DNA of 64,000 bases from Vitis vinifera. Its lineage: Eukaryota > Streptophyta > Magnoliopsida > Vitales > Vitaceae. This document shows positions 1 through 14,748 of this stretch, piece by piece (the first letter of the stretch is position 1; each line of letters opens with the position of its first letter). The translations under genes and the position numbers were made by a program. The stretch is taken from NCBI RefSeq assembly GCF_030704535.1, contig NC_081806.1, positions 4,103,001-4,167,000 on the forward strand, in the 5' to 3' direction. The notes under the pieces are model-generated. The model saw nothing but the letters and a program-made list of their open reading frames with translations. It had not been told where the DNA came from and searched no databases.

Positions 1-190
1 TTAGATTTCATATTCGTATTGTGCTCTTAATAAAAGGGATTTCTCCTATTGCATTTTACGATGAAGGCAACATATGTGCATTTGAGAAGCTTGATTGTTT
101 CACTCTTCTTACAATTATGTTGTTTCTTCTAAAATGTTTATGGATAGATGATTTCTTAAACCCCTTAGAAGTCCGACCCTTGACACAATG

Positions 191-772
191 CCTAAATCAT
201 AAAATGTTTGCTCTAGAGTGTGGAATAGGGTTCCAAACTTCCAAAATGGACTTGATGCATCTCAATTGTGAAATCAGTCTTCCTATAATTGAGTACTTTA
301 GGGTTGAATTGACGGTGTTGGATTGATGGCTAAAGTTGGATGTTCCCTAAGACGGATAAACATCATCTTGTGAAGGAAACTTGAAAAGGGGACCATTGTG
401 TCATTTCGAGATGTGTCATTTCCAAAAGCTTTCACATCGTCATTAATTCATTAATGCAAAAGTTACTATTTTGCAATACCATAAATCATAAAATGCTTGC
501 CCAAGTGTGGAGTAGGGTTCCAAACTTCCAAAATGGACTCGATGAGTCTCAATTGTGAAATTAGTCTCCCCACAATCAAGCACTTTAGGATTGAATTAAG
601 GGTGTTGGATTGATGGATAAGGTTGGATATTCCCTGAGGTGTGATTAACATACAACATCTAGTGATGGGAGTTGATAAAGGAGACCATTGTGTATTTGCC
701 ACGTGTCATTTCTAAAAGCTTTCATATCATCATTGATTTATTAGTGCAAAAGTTATTATTTTGCAATACTAT
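191..772. repeat. Two tandem copies of a ~289-bp unit
   Basis: Unit 1 (191-479) and unit 2 (480-772) share most of their sequence in the same order. Shared landmarks are AAATCATAAAATG at the start, TTCCAAACTTCCAAAATGGA in the middle, and GCAAAAGTTA followed by TTTTGCAATAC at the end. They differ by scattered substitutions and short indels, so the duplication is not recent. Unit 2 is followed by ACTATAAAAATACC and pyrimidine-rich sequence, which resembles a promoter or LTR edge, but I could not assign it to a family. The short open frames inside the units show no protein likeness. Confidence 0.8.
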
Positions 773-3295
773 AAAAATACCTTATTTTTCGCCAAAATAA
801 TAATAATAAAAAAGGAATATTTCATTTGTTTCTAGCCTCCTAGACCTCTCACTCTCCTACACTCTCTTCTTACAATCTTGAGACCTCATTGTGTCTATGT
901 CTTTGACCTCCTACAAACGAGGAATCTATATAACTTATATTAAAAAGATAATGTCTTTTAAAAATTATTTAAAAAAGGAATGTATTAAAAAATTCTGATC
1001 ACATCAAATTTTAAAATTTTAAAATACATAAGATATACGCATATTTTTTATATAAAAGTTGTCATTACTTTCTATTTTGAAAAAGGGGAAGAAAAGGACG
1101 TGCAAAGAAGCTATTGGTTAATGAGAATAACTATAACTAAGATAATAATTTTTTTTGGGTATAAAGAGTATTAGTTTAAATGAATTATATTGTATTACAT
1201 AATTTTAATGATTTGATGATTTCAAGTATCTTGTATTTAAATTTCATTATGTTATTCATTTTTAAATATTTAAATACACGAAAAATATGGGATTATTTAA
1301 ATCTAATTATAATTATTTATTTTTAAATATTTAATTATATGATGAATATGGGTTTTATTTTATTTTATTTTTGAAAATGAGTTTGTTTTAAAAAAGTAAA
1401 AATCTTGTTTCGTTTTGAGTTCTCATTCACGTTATAAATGGTTTAATAAAACATTCTAATATGCCCATAATTAATCAAATAAATTGTTCCAATATAAAAT
1501 GATATCCACCTATAATTATCCATAATTTAATAAATAAATAAAATATTTATATTATATTTTTAGAATAATTTTTTATTTGAAATATATATGAGATAATATT
1601 TTATTCATATTAAAATTTCTCTTATATTATAACTAAACAAAGTCTTTTATATGATTACATTATGTTTTCCATCTTTAATTGTTTAGAAAATAATTTTCAT
1701 TTTTAAGAAAATTTTGAAATTTTCATTTTTTTTAAGAAAATACCAAATTAGTGTTTTTACTTTTTTTTCTTTTTCTTTTTCTTTTTTCTTTTTTCATTTT
1801 TGTAGCTTAATTTAAAAAAAAAAAAGGAAAATAAAAACATCGTGGAAACATATTTTCAGCCCAATTTTTGTTTTACTTGAAAATGAAAAAAAAAACCTCT
1901 AAACAAATAAAGAGTTAAGTAGTGTTTTTTTTTTACTTAATTCTAAATATAACTTAAAATTAAATAATATTTAATAATATTAAGTATTTGATGGTTTGTT
2001 TTTATAATATTTTATTTCTATTAATCATTAAAAACTAAAGAAAAGATTAATATGTTACTTTTTTTCATTTAAAAAATGCTAAATGTTTTACCTTTTTCTA
2101 TTTAACAAAAACTTTATAATAAAACATAAAATAAAAAAAAATTAAAGTCATAAAACAAATTACTTTCAACAAAAACTAAAAAAAAAAAAAAAAAAAAAAA
2201 GCACCCTTTTAATCTTTTCATGGGCTGACATTATGTTTTGCATTTATTAAAGTTATAAAATAAATTACATTCAATAAAAATAAATAAAAAATACAAGCAC
2301 CCTTTTAGTCTTTTCATGAACTCGTATTATGTTTTGCATTTATTTAATAGAATAGAAGTGACTTTTCCGTAATTTCACCCTTTTGCATTTATTTAATGGA
2401 ATAGAAGTGACTTTTCGTTAATTTCACTCATTTGAGAATGACATAATTATTTTTTATTTATGGAATCATTGACCAAGCCGATAACTATGCCCTTTGATTT
2501 TAGCTTTATTTATTATTATTATTATTTTCATTCTATTTTTTTTTCTTAATATATGTTTTAATTTATGAATTTTTTTAAGATAATATTTGACCCCCAAAAA
2601 TTACTAAAAAAATTAAGAAAAATGATTTTTTTCTATTTATTTTATTTATGAAAAATATATAAAAATCAAATATAACTAAAATTAAGTAAAAATTTATAAA
2701 ATTTTAAATTATTTAATCTTAATATAAACGAGAAAAAAAAATATGAAATGAATTTAAAATAACATATAATAATAATTTATAAACTTTAAATCTAATTTTA
2801 TTTTTCTTCCTACTTTTTCTTCTTCTCATTTTTCTTTTTATTTAGTATTTACTTTTCCTCACTTTTTTTATAAGATTATATTTGGTTCCTAGAAAATTTT
2901 AGGAAAAATACAAAAATAAAAAAAAAAGTGAAAAAAAATAAAAAATAGGTTTAAACTTAATAAATTATTTTTATATATTTTTTTAAACTCATTCACTTAT
3001 TTATCTCAATTATATAAAAATTAAATCATTTAAATATATATAATTTTTTTTAAAGTTTTATTTGTATTTGGTTTTCTTGTGTAGTTTTTATAAAAAGAAA
3101 AAGTGAGAACATTAAAGTGGGAGTGGTTGTGGTTGTGAAGTAATGATTTGCCTTTATTTATGAATTTCACCTTTTGGTAGTTCGGAACGGAAAAAGGCAG
3201 ATACAGACTGATGGTTGCGGACACGAGCCTCAACCACCTCGGAGTCGTTAGACTTTTGTTCATTTTATTTTATTTTTTATTTTTCAATTTTGACC

Positions 3296-3297
<2 letters not shown>

Positions 3298-3373
<76 letters not shown>
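3298..3373. repeat. (CT)n microsatellite, about 38 units
   Basis: An almost uninterrupted CT/TC dinucleotide run of about 75 bp, then broken by TTTC and followed by a CT-rich tail to 3388. It lies about 1.9 kb upstream of LDOX, in a spacer with no other features. It is likely to vary in length between cultivars. Confidence 0.97.
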
Positions 3374-3382
<9 letters not shown>

Positions 3383-4865
3383 CCCTCACAAGTCACATCT
3401 CAATCAAATTTAAAAAAAAAATTTGTTCATTGTCATCCAATTTATATTATTGTTACGGTAGTTAAGAATATTTTTAAATTGGATGACAATTGATTATATT
3501 TTTTATTTTTTTATTATTGGATAAACCCATATTTATGCGATAATATTTGTTTGCCACGTCCATTTCCTTCCTTCCTACCTAACAATGTGGTTTATTAAAT
3601 GCAACCAAAATTCTAATAACGTATTTAGGCGGTTTTCTCTTCTAAGTTCTAGACTTATATGTATGATTTTGACTCATCATGAAAAATAGAAGTTGTCTTT
3701 ATCCATCAGTATGTCAATTTCAGTTTGTTAACTAATGTATGAATTGCGTATGAAAGTGAATAAGCCTACAAAACTTCAATTTGAATTTTAATGATTAACA
3801 ACTTTTTATAGTTTTTTTTTTTGAAATAAAATTATGTTTAATAACTCAAATATAAAAATTATTTTTCATTTATTATTTTGTTTAAAGTTTATTAATCATA
3901 TATGATAACAAAAAAATAATTCTCAAATTATTTTTAGAATATTTTACAAAAACACCTTTAAAACAAATTTTAATTTATCAAATTAATTTTCAAAAGTGTT
4001 TTCAAAATGAAAAGGCCAAAATGGGTGCTACTCTATGTATCCTTTGAAAATTGAAAAGAAAAAACGCTTTAAAGTATTTTAAAAATAAATCTCTTAGTTT
4101 AAGTTCATCTATAGGAATACAACCACATACAAGAGTTTCTTGTATAATATATAAATGTTTTTAATTTTATAATAAAAACTATATAAATACAATCGAATTT
4201 ATTAAAGGGGTGAATTTGTCAAATTTTTTTTAATATAAAAACAAATGTATTTATGTAATCAATTTCATTTAGGAATAGTTTCTTATTTTTGGCTTTAGTG
4301 GACTATTGAAAAATTTAGTATAATAGTAAAGGTATCTGATTGATTAATATTCACATATACACGCGACAAAACTTATGTGTCATGAATAAATACCAAAAAC
4401 ATTAAGAGAGAAGAATATTATAAAAATATTATATATTTGTGGTCTTTGATTAAACTATTTTGAATAAAATATAGGGAATGAGTGATATTAATTTTATTAT
4501 AAAGAATGGCTAATACATTAATAAAAAATTGTATGATTGATACACTTGTCAATGGATAAAGTTGTTAATGTTTTATTAAATTTTCTTGCATATTTGTCCC
4601 ATTTCTATACATACCACTACGTACCCAGTTTGAATTATATCCTAGGATCTACTGCATAGAGAGAGGACATCAACCAATTTCAATGTTAGGGTTTATCAGA
4701 AATTGACATACAAATTAAAGTTTTTATGCATTAAAACTTCACCCAATTTAATTAAATATTAACATCCCCACAGAATCATCTGCATTTGTCAGCTAGCTAA
4801 AGGTCAAAGTCAAAAGTCTGGGAAAGCTATCCTGGGAGGAGGGGTAGCTGAAACGTGTATGGATT

Positions 4866-4894
4866 AGATGGTAGATGGTAGATGGTAGATGGTA
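4866..4894. repeat. Four copies of a 7-bp repeat (AGATGGT)
   Basis: AGATGGT is repeated head to tail four times about 420 bp upstream of the LDOX start codon. It is a short tandem repeat with possible length variation; no function is implied by the sequence. Confidence 0.9.
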
Positions 4895-5084
4895 AGGAAT
4901 CTTTAGAGAAGTTTACGGTCATGAGGTGATTGGCCAAGGGCCAAGAGGTTCGTGTTGCCCGTTGATTTCTCCGGTCTAAATCTCACAAGGGTTAGAAGGC
5001 CCCGTGCCTGAAACCTTCCAGTCAGCGCACCTTCCTTCTTGGTTCTCTTCGGCTGTTGAGTGTTGAATCTGGTGCGGAGGTCAT

Positions 5085-6546
<1,462 letters not shown>

Positions 6547-6694
6547 GCTGTAGCCTTGTTGTATTTCATCTGCTATACTAAGCTCTCTATTTGGCTGTTT
6601 TGTTACAGTTTGGTCTGTGTTTCAAGCTTCCCAATCTTTGATCATGGCAGGTATAGGCCATCATATATGTTTGTTTCTCTGCCTGCTTTTATTT

Positions 6695-6700
6695 AATAAA
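6695..6700 (+). terminator. Likely LDOX polyadenylation signal AATAAA
   Basis: AATAAA lies about 150 bp past the LDOX stop codon, in a T-rich 3' region. A second AATAAA-like site is at about 6796-6801. Either could direct 3' end formation; the choice cannot be settled from sequence alone. Confidence 0.5.
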
Positions 6701-6835
6701 ATTCGAGATTTCTATTCTTCTTTTGTGCACAACCAAGTTTTGGATTTGAATTACCAATGTCATTATGCATTAATTCTCAAGCTACTTGTATTGAAAAATA
6801 AAGCCAATATGGTAATGGTATGAGTGGTGGGAAGA

Positions 6836-9800
6836 AAGCTGAAATCTATGCACTTATGTTAGCCTTAAATTCTTGATAAAGATTTGAGACTTTTTCGAGG
6901 GGCAGTTGGAAAATTTTCAACCCTACACGCAGCTCCATTTTTTGTTTCATCCAGATTGGGACTGTGCAGTAACTTGTGGGAAAAATTGTCATAGTTAATC
7001 CCATCCTGTAATATTCATCCAATAATCAAAATGAAGGGGTACGAATTACTTTAATCCAAAGCCTTGGACCACACACCTTTACACAAAATCCTGACCCTCC
7101 ACATGTACTTAAAAAACTCCTGAGTCTGATGAACCAGAAGGACCCAATTGACCGGCCAGAACCAAACACAAACATTAGGCAGATGGGTGATTCGTGAAGC
7201 CATCTGGTGTTAAATAGGTGGCCCTAATTTTTAAACAACTATGACTTAATCTTTGTCAGTTTGTGACATCTAGAAATATGATTAAAAATTATCAAGCCTG
7301 AGATGAATCATATGCATGAAAAATCTTATGGTGCACAGATTTTTGTCTAGGAAAACAAGTGCACAGATTTATTTGGACCAAACCCAAGGAACTTATGGTG
7401 GCATGTACTGTATACTTTAACTCTACTTCAAATGTGAGTTATGAACTCTTGAGAGTCTTGTGTATGTTCAGCAAATTCCCATCCACCAGCTTTCCAAGGA
7501 AGCTCCCTTGAACTTGTCTTTTCCTGTCCTTAAATTCCTTTCTTCTTGAAGATCAAATTGAACCTATTGGTCTTAACTCTTAAGACATTCCCTTTCCAGA
7601 TTGATTTCATGGAGTCTAGTTGAAAAATCAGTCTATGCCACATTTGCTTTGCGTACAAGTAAAACCTTTCCCTGTCGTCTCCACTAAAGGATTAGATATT
7701 TAAAGGTCCATATATCTATATCTTAATTTTAGTTAACAAATCATTCTCCTTGATATGCCTATTGCTGAATGCTGATTCATTAGTTCCACCCACTAAAGAT
7801 ACGGTGGTCTGAGATTTTGGTTTAGAAACCGTTAGACATGGACTGCACACATAAAGTTTCAATTCCATCCCTTTCAGTGCCAGGAAATGTATAAAAGAAA
7901 AATGGAATATTGCTACAATCCTTCCATCATAATTGGTTGACAACTTAATTCTTAGTTCTCTTTTAGACGTTTTCTTCCCAACCAAACAAACCCTGAGCTT
8001 AGGTTGTTCGGTAAATTGCGGGAAGTTTGAAAAACAAGTGTACAATGAATGTCGAGAGTTGTAAGAGAATTGGAGTTGAAATATTAATGCTAGTTTTGTC
8101 CTTTGTTATGATAATTCAGTATGGCATTTAAAATTCTTTTGGGGTAGGTTTGTACCTTGAGGGATTGCTAGAGATATTTAAATATATATAATGTTTTTAA
8201 AAATTAATTTTTGAAATTTGAGATAGTAAAATTTGTTAATACTTCAAACTTTTTTTTTTAAAAAAAAAAAACCGATTTTTTAAAAATCATTATTTCTTAA
8301 GTCAAGTTTTAAAAAATATTCAATTTTCCAAAAAAAAAAAAAAAAACTCTTAGATGTAAAAATTCTTTAGCAAAATAAAAATAAAAATAGAAAATTTGCC
8401 CACTCTAAAAGAATATAAATTTAATTTTAAAATTTTTAAAAATAAAAAATAATGGTGACTAAATATTATTACCAAAAAATAATATCTACCATTAATTACT
8501 AATAATATATTAAGATTGAACTAAAGTTCAAAAATAAAATAAAATCTTATTTAATATTATCCATACTTGTTTTTTCTTGTTCATTTGACCTTTTTCCTTT
8601 TTTATATTTACTTTTTGTGGTTGGTTTAACTAAATCATAAAAAAAAATTATTTAGTTTTTATTAACTACTTATATTTTTACTTGTAAGTAGGGATATAAT
8701 GTGAATCCATCAATATCTAACCATTAAATTACTAGTGTTTTAACAATTTATTATATGAAATATAAGTTTTAAGTAAAAGACTTTACTTTCAAATATCTTA
8801 TATTTAGTTATTAAAAAAAATTAAGGTATTAATTTGGTATATATGAAAATCTTAATTTTCACTTTTGAAAGTATATAAAAAAATTCAGGCTCCTTAATCT
8901 AAGTATAAAGAATGAGATTAATGTATAAATAAATGAAATCAAGTGATAAGACAATGAGACATAAAAGCCCCGCACCTCTTCTATTTGAAAAATATCAAAA
9001 TTTATAATAAAATTGTTAAATTCTTTAAAATAAGTTTAAAGGTTTTTGGTACAAATTGATTAAAATTATTTTAAAATTCTAATGATTTTTCTTTCCATTT
9101 TTTTAATTCTATTAAGAAATTCCTTTAAATATTCTTGATGATTTTTTTTATATATAAAATCTAAAACTTTTTTAAAGTGTTCTTAGTACCATGATTGTTT
9201 AATTTGATGCATTTTTAATATTTTATAATTAATGTTTAAAATTATACATTTTTTAATAATAATATAAAATACCATTAATTTGATAGAATAAATGTGGACC
9301 GATATCATATTAATCATTGTTTAGGATTTAGCTATCCATATATATACATATGATTTTTATTCGTTTCAGAGTATAGACCACCTTATGTATAGAGCTCAGT
9401 GTCATCATGGGCCTTAAATGATGGGCCTAAGATTTGTGAGGCCCAATAACCAAAGGATATGGTCCCTAAGGCAGGAGGGTATAAATCCACAGAATAGTGT
9501 TAGTTCTTGGGATGACAACGTTTTGAATACAAAATAGAACATGTTCTCTCCCGCTTCTCATCGTCAGAGAGAATCGGAGTAAGGTGGTGCCCTTTACAAC
9601 CTTAGAAGATTTGTACCTCTTCAACAAAATTATGGAAAAATGGACTCGGGTATGTTTCAAAGAACAATATATAAGGTATGTTTTGAATGAATTAATATAT
9701 ACATATATCCTCCATGTGTTTTTAGTGATAATGGAGAATGATCGTCCTTCATAATTATCTTATAATTTATAAATAATGACTATAATATAATATTTTTTTC

Positions 9801-9883
9801 ATACCCGTCTAACAAAAATCTCTGGCTCTGCTACTATCAACCACACCTTCATTACTTTTTTTTTTTTTAAATATTAATTTTTC

Positions 9884-9915
<32 letters not shown>

Positions 9916-10474
9916 GTTTCAAAATTAGTCTGATTCATATTTAATATATATTTTGTCATTTATAAATAGGAATATTTGTGCCAAATGCACAAAATTGATG
10001 AAGGGCATTTTGGTGAATATAATTTTATTTCCATATTTAAACAAGTGAAGATTACTTTTCTAGATGAGGAATTGTTTTATCATCACATGTTTCAAGTAAT
10101 AACACTATATGGAATCTGGAAGTTGATTTGAAAGTTTTGAATGGCTGGCTATTAGTGATCCGAAGAGCCACCATTCCACGAACTTCTTACATTCCTGCCA
10201 ATAAGTGTCACGTAGTGGTATGTGACATTTCATTTGGAAACTTCCCGGTGTGTTGCATGCTGACTATGTAGTTTTGAAAAATCAACAGGGAGAATAAGGG
10301 TGTGATAATCGACTGCATGTCATCTTTTGGAAAGCACGTATCTTATACGTCTCTATGTGTGTCTGCTACAGACCCGTGTATAACAAGAGAATCCATACGT
10401 CAACCAAGGCCAGATTGAATAATCCCAACGCTTCTCCTTCCCAATCCCTACAATAAGTTAGCAAAAGGTGGAAA
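6836..10474. other. Intergenic spacer between LDOX and the first HPR3-like gene
   Basis: The first part (to about 8050) has mixed composition and the rest is AT-rich. A (TA)n run of 26 bp sits at 9890-9915. Open frames at 7716-8045 and 9466-9660 (minus) show no recognisable domains. I see no RNA gene or conserved element. The final 300 bp are presumably the promoter of the gene that follows, but no convincing TATA box stands out. Confidence 0.6.
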
Positions 10475-13150
10475 ATGTTAAACGGAGAAACACCATTGCC
10501 GCAGAATGGACACCGGAGAAACTCCATGGCTGCTATCACTGGTGAGGCAGAAGCAGAAGCACCAGGGGTGGTATTTGTTCATGGCAGCCCACCGTTTGGC
10601 CTCCCTTTCAAGGACCGGTTACTGAGTCGGTTCCAACTCATCCACATGTCTGAGTTACCTGAATCCTCCCACGTCAAGGTCATGCTCTGCATGGATCACA
10701 CTCCGGTCACCTCCCAGACTCTATATAAACTCCCTTCACTTGAGTGCATCGTGGCATCAAGCGCTGGCGTTGACCACATTGACCTCACGACTTGCCGCCT
10801 CCGTGGGATTGCGGTCGCCAACGGCAGTCAGGCTTTCTCTGAGGACGTGGCTGATTACGCCGTCGCCCTCTTGATGGATGTCCTCAGAAAGATTTCGGCG
10901 GGCGATAGGTATCTGCGCTCCGGTTTGTGGTCCACGAAGGGAGATTATCCGCTTGGTTGGAAGGTAGGCTGGTACTTCCTTGGTAGGTCATGTTGGTCAC
11001 GTACTTAGTCACGTAGTTCAAATAACCTATGAATAATATTTAGGTTAAAAATATATATGTAAATATGATCAATAACATGTTATTTAACTTATTTAATAAC
11101 AAATTTTTATTTAATAATAAGATTGGGTTAGGCTTTCTTTGAGCAGATATTATTAATCTTTCAATCTAATATGTTTAAGATTCAATTCATCTATTTATTC
11201 AAAATCAAAATTTAAATAAGAGTGTATTTAAGAGTGATTTTAGAAAACGTTTTAAATATTTTTAACTCTTATATGGTAAAACTTTTCAAGTATTAAAAAT
11301 GTTAAAAACGTTTTCTAAAATTATTATCTAACGGGTTTTAAGTCAAATATGAATTAAATATATTGGTTGTGATTATAACTAGGTTAATTAACATAATTAT
11401 TAAATAAATTAATTTTATATTATGCAAATTGACCTAATATATTATTAAAATCAACATAAATTTAACTCATACATCATCATACTTAATCTAAACTCGTGAA
11501 AAATGTGTCCACGTTTAACTCATATTAATAAATTGTATCAAATTTTACTATCTCATATGAAATGACGGTAACATTCACTAATTAAAAAATTAGATTTAAA
11601 TTTCATAAAATTATTGAAATTGTCAAAATTATTTAATACAATGCTTGGACGTTAGTGAATGACTGTATTTACTTTTATTTCCCTCCCTTCTACTCTTCAA
11701 TATGAAATTAAAACGCTAGCTATTCATACAAGCCCTTAGGTAATTAATTAGGCTAAAACCTGTAACGTATCACTCGCTTCTTTACCCATGTTAAGCTTTT
11801 TGTTGATGCAATCTAGCATATGCTAAAGCTTTAAAAGCCCACTTCCTTTCTCTCCCACCTCCGCTAGCCCAAATGCTGCTTAGCGATTTCAGTCTATTTG
11901 CTGACTATTTTAAAAAATATTTTTCTTTTTAATTTTATGATTTATAAAATAAATGTCTATTTGAGAATTTAAAATATTTTTAATTTATTTTTTATATTTT
12001 TAAAAATAATTTTTATATATAATTTTTTTTTTTTTTAATCATTCTTCGTAGTATAATTATTTTTTAAAATCACCTTTAAAAAAACACACAAGGGAAAACA
12101 GTTAAAATATATTATTTAAAAATATCATATTTTATATTTTGAAGAACAGAGAATGGTTTTGTGTTTTTTGGTTATTAAATGAATTTTTTTTTTTTTGAAA
12201 GATAAAAAGTTATTTTAAAAAACCGTTACTAAAATAGACCCTTCAGTTGCCTATTCTTTTCCTCTGTTTTCTCTCCGCCGTCAAAAGGGTGGGATGGGAA
12301 GCCCTAAAATTAAATAAACGGTTGGCTGCTAATTGGTCCTTTGTTTGTACTTCAGATGTTACTCATTGGTGAATGATGATCCTCAATGCCACTTTAGGTG
12401 CGGTAAGATGCTGAAGTAAATGTCACATTTATCCCAATTAATGAGGATCATTGCCAGTTGAAAACACGAGTCACAGTTCAAATATGTGTCATCATATAAT
12501 GTTGGAATCCTGCCATGGCTTTTGTCCCTCCACTAGTACTATGTGCTTTTTGTACTACGTAATACATGTTTGTTACAGTGATATTTCATTAAATTGGTTT
12601 TTGAGCTTCACAGGTGACTTGGTTATTTTTGCAGCTAGGGGGAAAGCGAGTTGGAATTGTGGGACTGGGGAACATTGGCTCTGAAGTTGCCAAAAGGCTC
12701 GTGGCCTTTGGCTGCGCCATTGCCTACAACTCCAGGAAGAAAAGGTCATCTGTTTCATTCCCATACTACGCAGATGTGTGCGACCTCGCGGCTAACAGCG
12801 ACATTCTCGTTATTTGTGGTGCATTGACAAGTGAAACCCACCACATAATCAACAAGGATGTGATGACAGCACTGGGGAAGGAAGGAGTCATCATCAACGT
12901 TGGCCGTGGATCTCTCATTAATCAGAAGGAACTGGTGCAGTTTCTGGTGGAAGGTCAGATTAGAGGTGCGGGGCTTGATGTGTTTGAGAATGAACCCATT
13001 GTGCCTAGAGAACTACTTGAGTTGGATAATGTTGTGTTGTCTCCACATAATGCTGTTGTGACACCAGAAGCCTTTGAAGCTATGCAAGAGCTGGCCATAT
13101 CCAACTTGGGGGCCTTCTTCTCTAACAAACCTCTGCTATCACCTATCTAG
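10475..13150 (+). CDS. Glyoxylate/hydroxypyruvate reductase HPR3-like (hydroxyphenylpyruvate reductase family), copy A
   Basis: This is a D-isomer-specific 2-hydroxyacid dehydrogenase that reduces hydroxypyruvate, glyoxylate or 4-hydroxyphenylpyruvate with NAD(P)H; its real substrate cannot be read from sequence. Two exons, 10475-10963 and 12635-13150, join in phase 0 across a 1671-bp intron to give 334 aa, close to family length. Exon 1 holds most of the substrate domain (ASSAGVDHIDL); the last exon starts just before the Rossmann fold with GLGNIG (residues 173-178). The Arg-Glu-His catalytic set is present: R254 (NVGRG), E283 (FENEP) and H301 (SPH). No peroxisomal SKL-type tail is seen (it ends LLSPI), which fits a cytosolic enzyme. 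A second Met at residue 18 is an alternative start. A closely related inverted copy lies at 19355-21473. Confidence 0.9.
11231..11334. repeat. Fold-back (MITE-like) element in the HPR3-like copy A intron
   Basis: GATTTTAGAAAACGTTTTAA on the left is matched in inverted orientation by AAAAACGTTTTCTAAAATTA on the right, about 60 bp later. The two arms could pair as a hairpin of about 100 bp. Size and AT-rich ends fit a small non-autonomous DNA element. No clear target-site duplication was seen. Confidence 0.6.
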
Positions 13151-13892
13151 CATGTATGATACTTGGTATTCATTGGGCCATCGGATTATTTTACTCATTC
13201 TAATCCAACTTTTCACATGTAGAATTCACTATCAATCGCCTTGAACCTTCAGGCATTCACATAATTAGGGTCTTCTTGGTTTCCAGGTCACTGTTAGGAA
13301 TGGCTTGAGGTGGGCATTTTTGGGCCAGATGGAGATTACCCTTACAGAAAAAGGGATAGGAAGCTGGTAGATAACAAACTCAATTATGCAATAAGCATAC
13401 ATCAGGCCACCTAATGAGGAAGGGTTTGGAATGGGGAGACAGAATATATATCCATAGGTATATATATGAGGCCACTTAAGTTTAGATGAATGAGTGATTC
13501 AAAATGAGATGAAACAATGCTCCTACCCGCTCCTCCAAATAGAGACAATGGGATTATGATTATTGTAATTTTTCTAAAAAAAATGTGAATAATTATTCTT
13601 CAGATGGGCAATTTGAAAATTCGCTTTATGCTACTTAGTGCCACCTTCACAACTGTTAGGTAACAAAAACAATAAACTCATCCCTCTTTCTTCTGTTTCA
13701 TTCTTAGTCTCATTTTTCTGACATCTCTTAGTCTTGAAAGAGACATCCAAGTTTGGCAGTCAAACACAACATTAGCTTAGCTGGAGTTGAGGATTTTTGA
13801 TGACATATCCCAACACCTCCAATGCAGCTAGTTGATATGTCTGAAAGAACACGAAAAGTGGTTTGTAGACTGCATAAAAGGCATTTCACTCT

Positions 13893-14058
13893 TGTTGAAT
13901 ATAATGTATGTATAGTATACTATCTTTCCTTATTAATATAGGTCATATGTATGGTAGTTAGGACTCCTAGCCTTGTATATATATATATATCTCTCAATTG
14001 TAAGTAAAAATATATGAATGAAAATAAGGTTTTTCTCCTTTCTCTCTCTCTTTCAACA
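13893..14058 (+). repeat. 5' LTR of the copia element (166 bp)
   Basis: It begins TGTTGAATATAATG and ends CTTTCAACA, with a TATATA run near the middle that could act as the core promoter. It matches the 3' LTR except for one extra AT unit. It is preceded by ACTCT, half of the target-site duplication. Confidence 0.97.
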
Positions 14059-14070
14059 TGGTATCAGAGC
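14059..14070 (+). promoter_or_regulatory. Primer-binding site (initiator tRNA-Met type)
   Basis: TGGTATCAGAGC starts immediately after the 5' LTR. It is the standard plant copia primer site, complementary to the 3' end of initiator methionine tRNA. A GC-rich leader of about 680 bp with small tandem repeats (for example TTTCCGGCGAAC units near 14241-14278) separates it from the polyprotein. Confidence 0.95.
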
Positions 14071-14748
14071 CAAGGAAGAAAACCTAATTCTTTCCTGTTT
14101 TTCCGTGTCATCAACTCCGGGAAACCTTCCGGTGACCGTGTTTCTTTCCGGTCACCGTGTTTCTTTCCGGTCACCTTTCCCATCTCCCAATACTTTCCGG
14201 TCAGTCGGATCGTCGCTAGAAACCACTCACCGCCGGCGAAATTTTCCGGCGAACTTTCCGGCGAACTTTCCGGCGACCTATTTTTCCGACACCGACCATA
14301 CCAGAAGGAGCGCCTGGAGGAGATCTCCACCTTTTGTGAAGACACCAGCACCAAAAGAGGAGCCACGCGCCGTCCACGCGCGATTTTCGGTCGGCGGCTG
14401 CATCTCACGCGCCGGCGCGTGGGGGCGCGTGAGGCATATTCCGGCCACTTCCGACACCTCTCCAGGCTCGTCCGGCGCCGTCTTGGCCTTCTAGCCCCCC
14501 GGCAGTCCTCCCCGAGCCCTGCATCTCCATTTTTTTCCCTGTTTTTGGCTTTCTTGCCATTCCGGCCACCTCCGACAGGGCTCCCCCTCCATCTCCGAGG
14601 CTTGGGTGCTGCTTCTCTTCCTCTCCAGGCACGTCACGAACCTTTTCTCCATTGATTGCACCTCTCACAGCCGTGGTTTCACTTTTTTTTCTCTCTCCGC
14701 CGAAATCTGAACCCATCTTAGGGCTCTCTTCGATCCAAATACGTGAAT

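Larger units (their letters stand above)
773..5084. other. AT-rich intergenic spacer, no gene seen
   Basis: This stretch is strongly AT-rich, with many homopolymer runs and stops in all frames. An imperfect repeat with cores near 2206-2215 and 2300-2310 (GCACCCTTTTA) and near 2340-2430 (AATAGAAGTGACTTTTC, twice) suggests old local duplication. The only longer open frames, at 3211-3493, are translations of the CT microsatellite. The base composition becomes more GC-rich from about 4780, approaching the LDOX promoter. Confidence 0.7.

Noticed and set aside
3211-3493. Two overlapping open frames rich in Leu-Ser
   Set aside because: They are translations of the CT microsatellite; no real gene.
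4866-4894. Regular short repeats as a possible CRISPR array
   Set aside because: The units are 7 bp with no spacers, and the genome is a plant nucleus.
7716-8045. 109-codon minus-strand open frame
   Set aside because: No recognisable motif, AT-rich spacer, no promoter or splice context.
14014-14655. Long open frames in both strands of the copia leader
   Set aside because: The leader is GC-rich, so stops are rare. The frames have repetitive composition and do not resemble gag; the polyprotein starts later.
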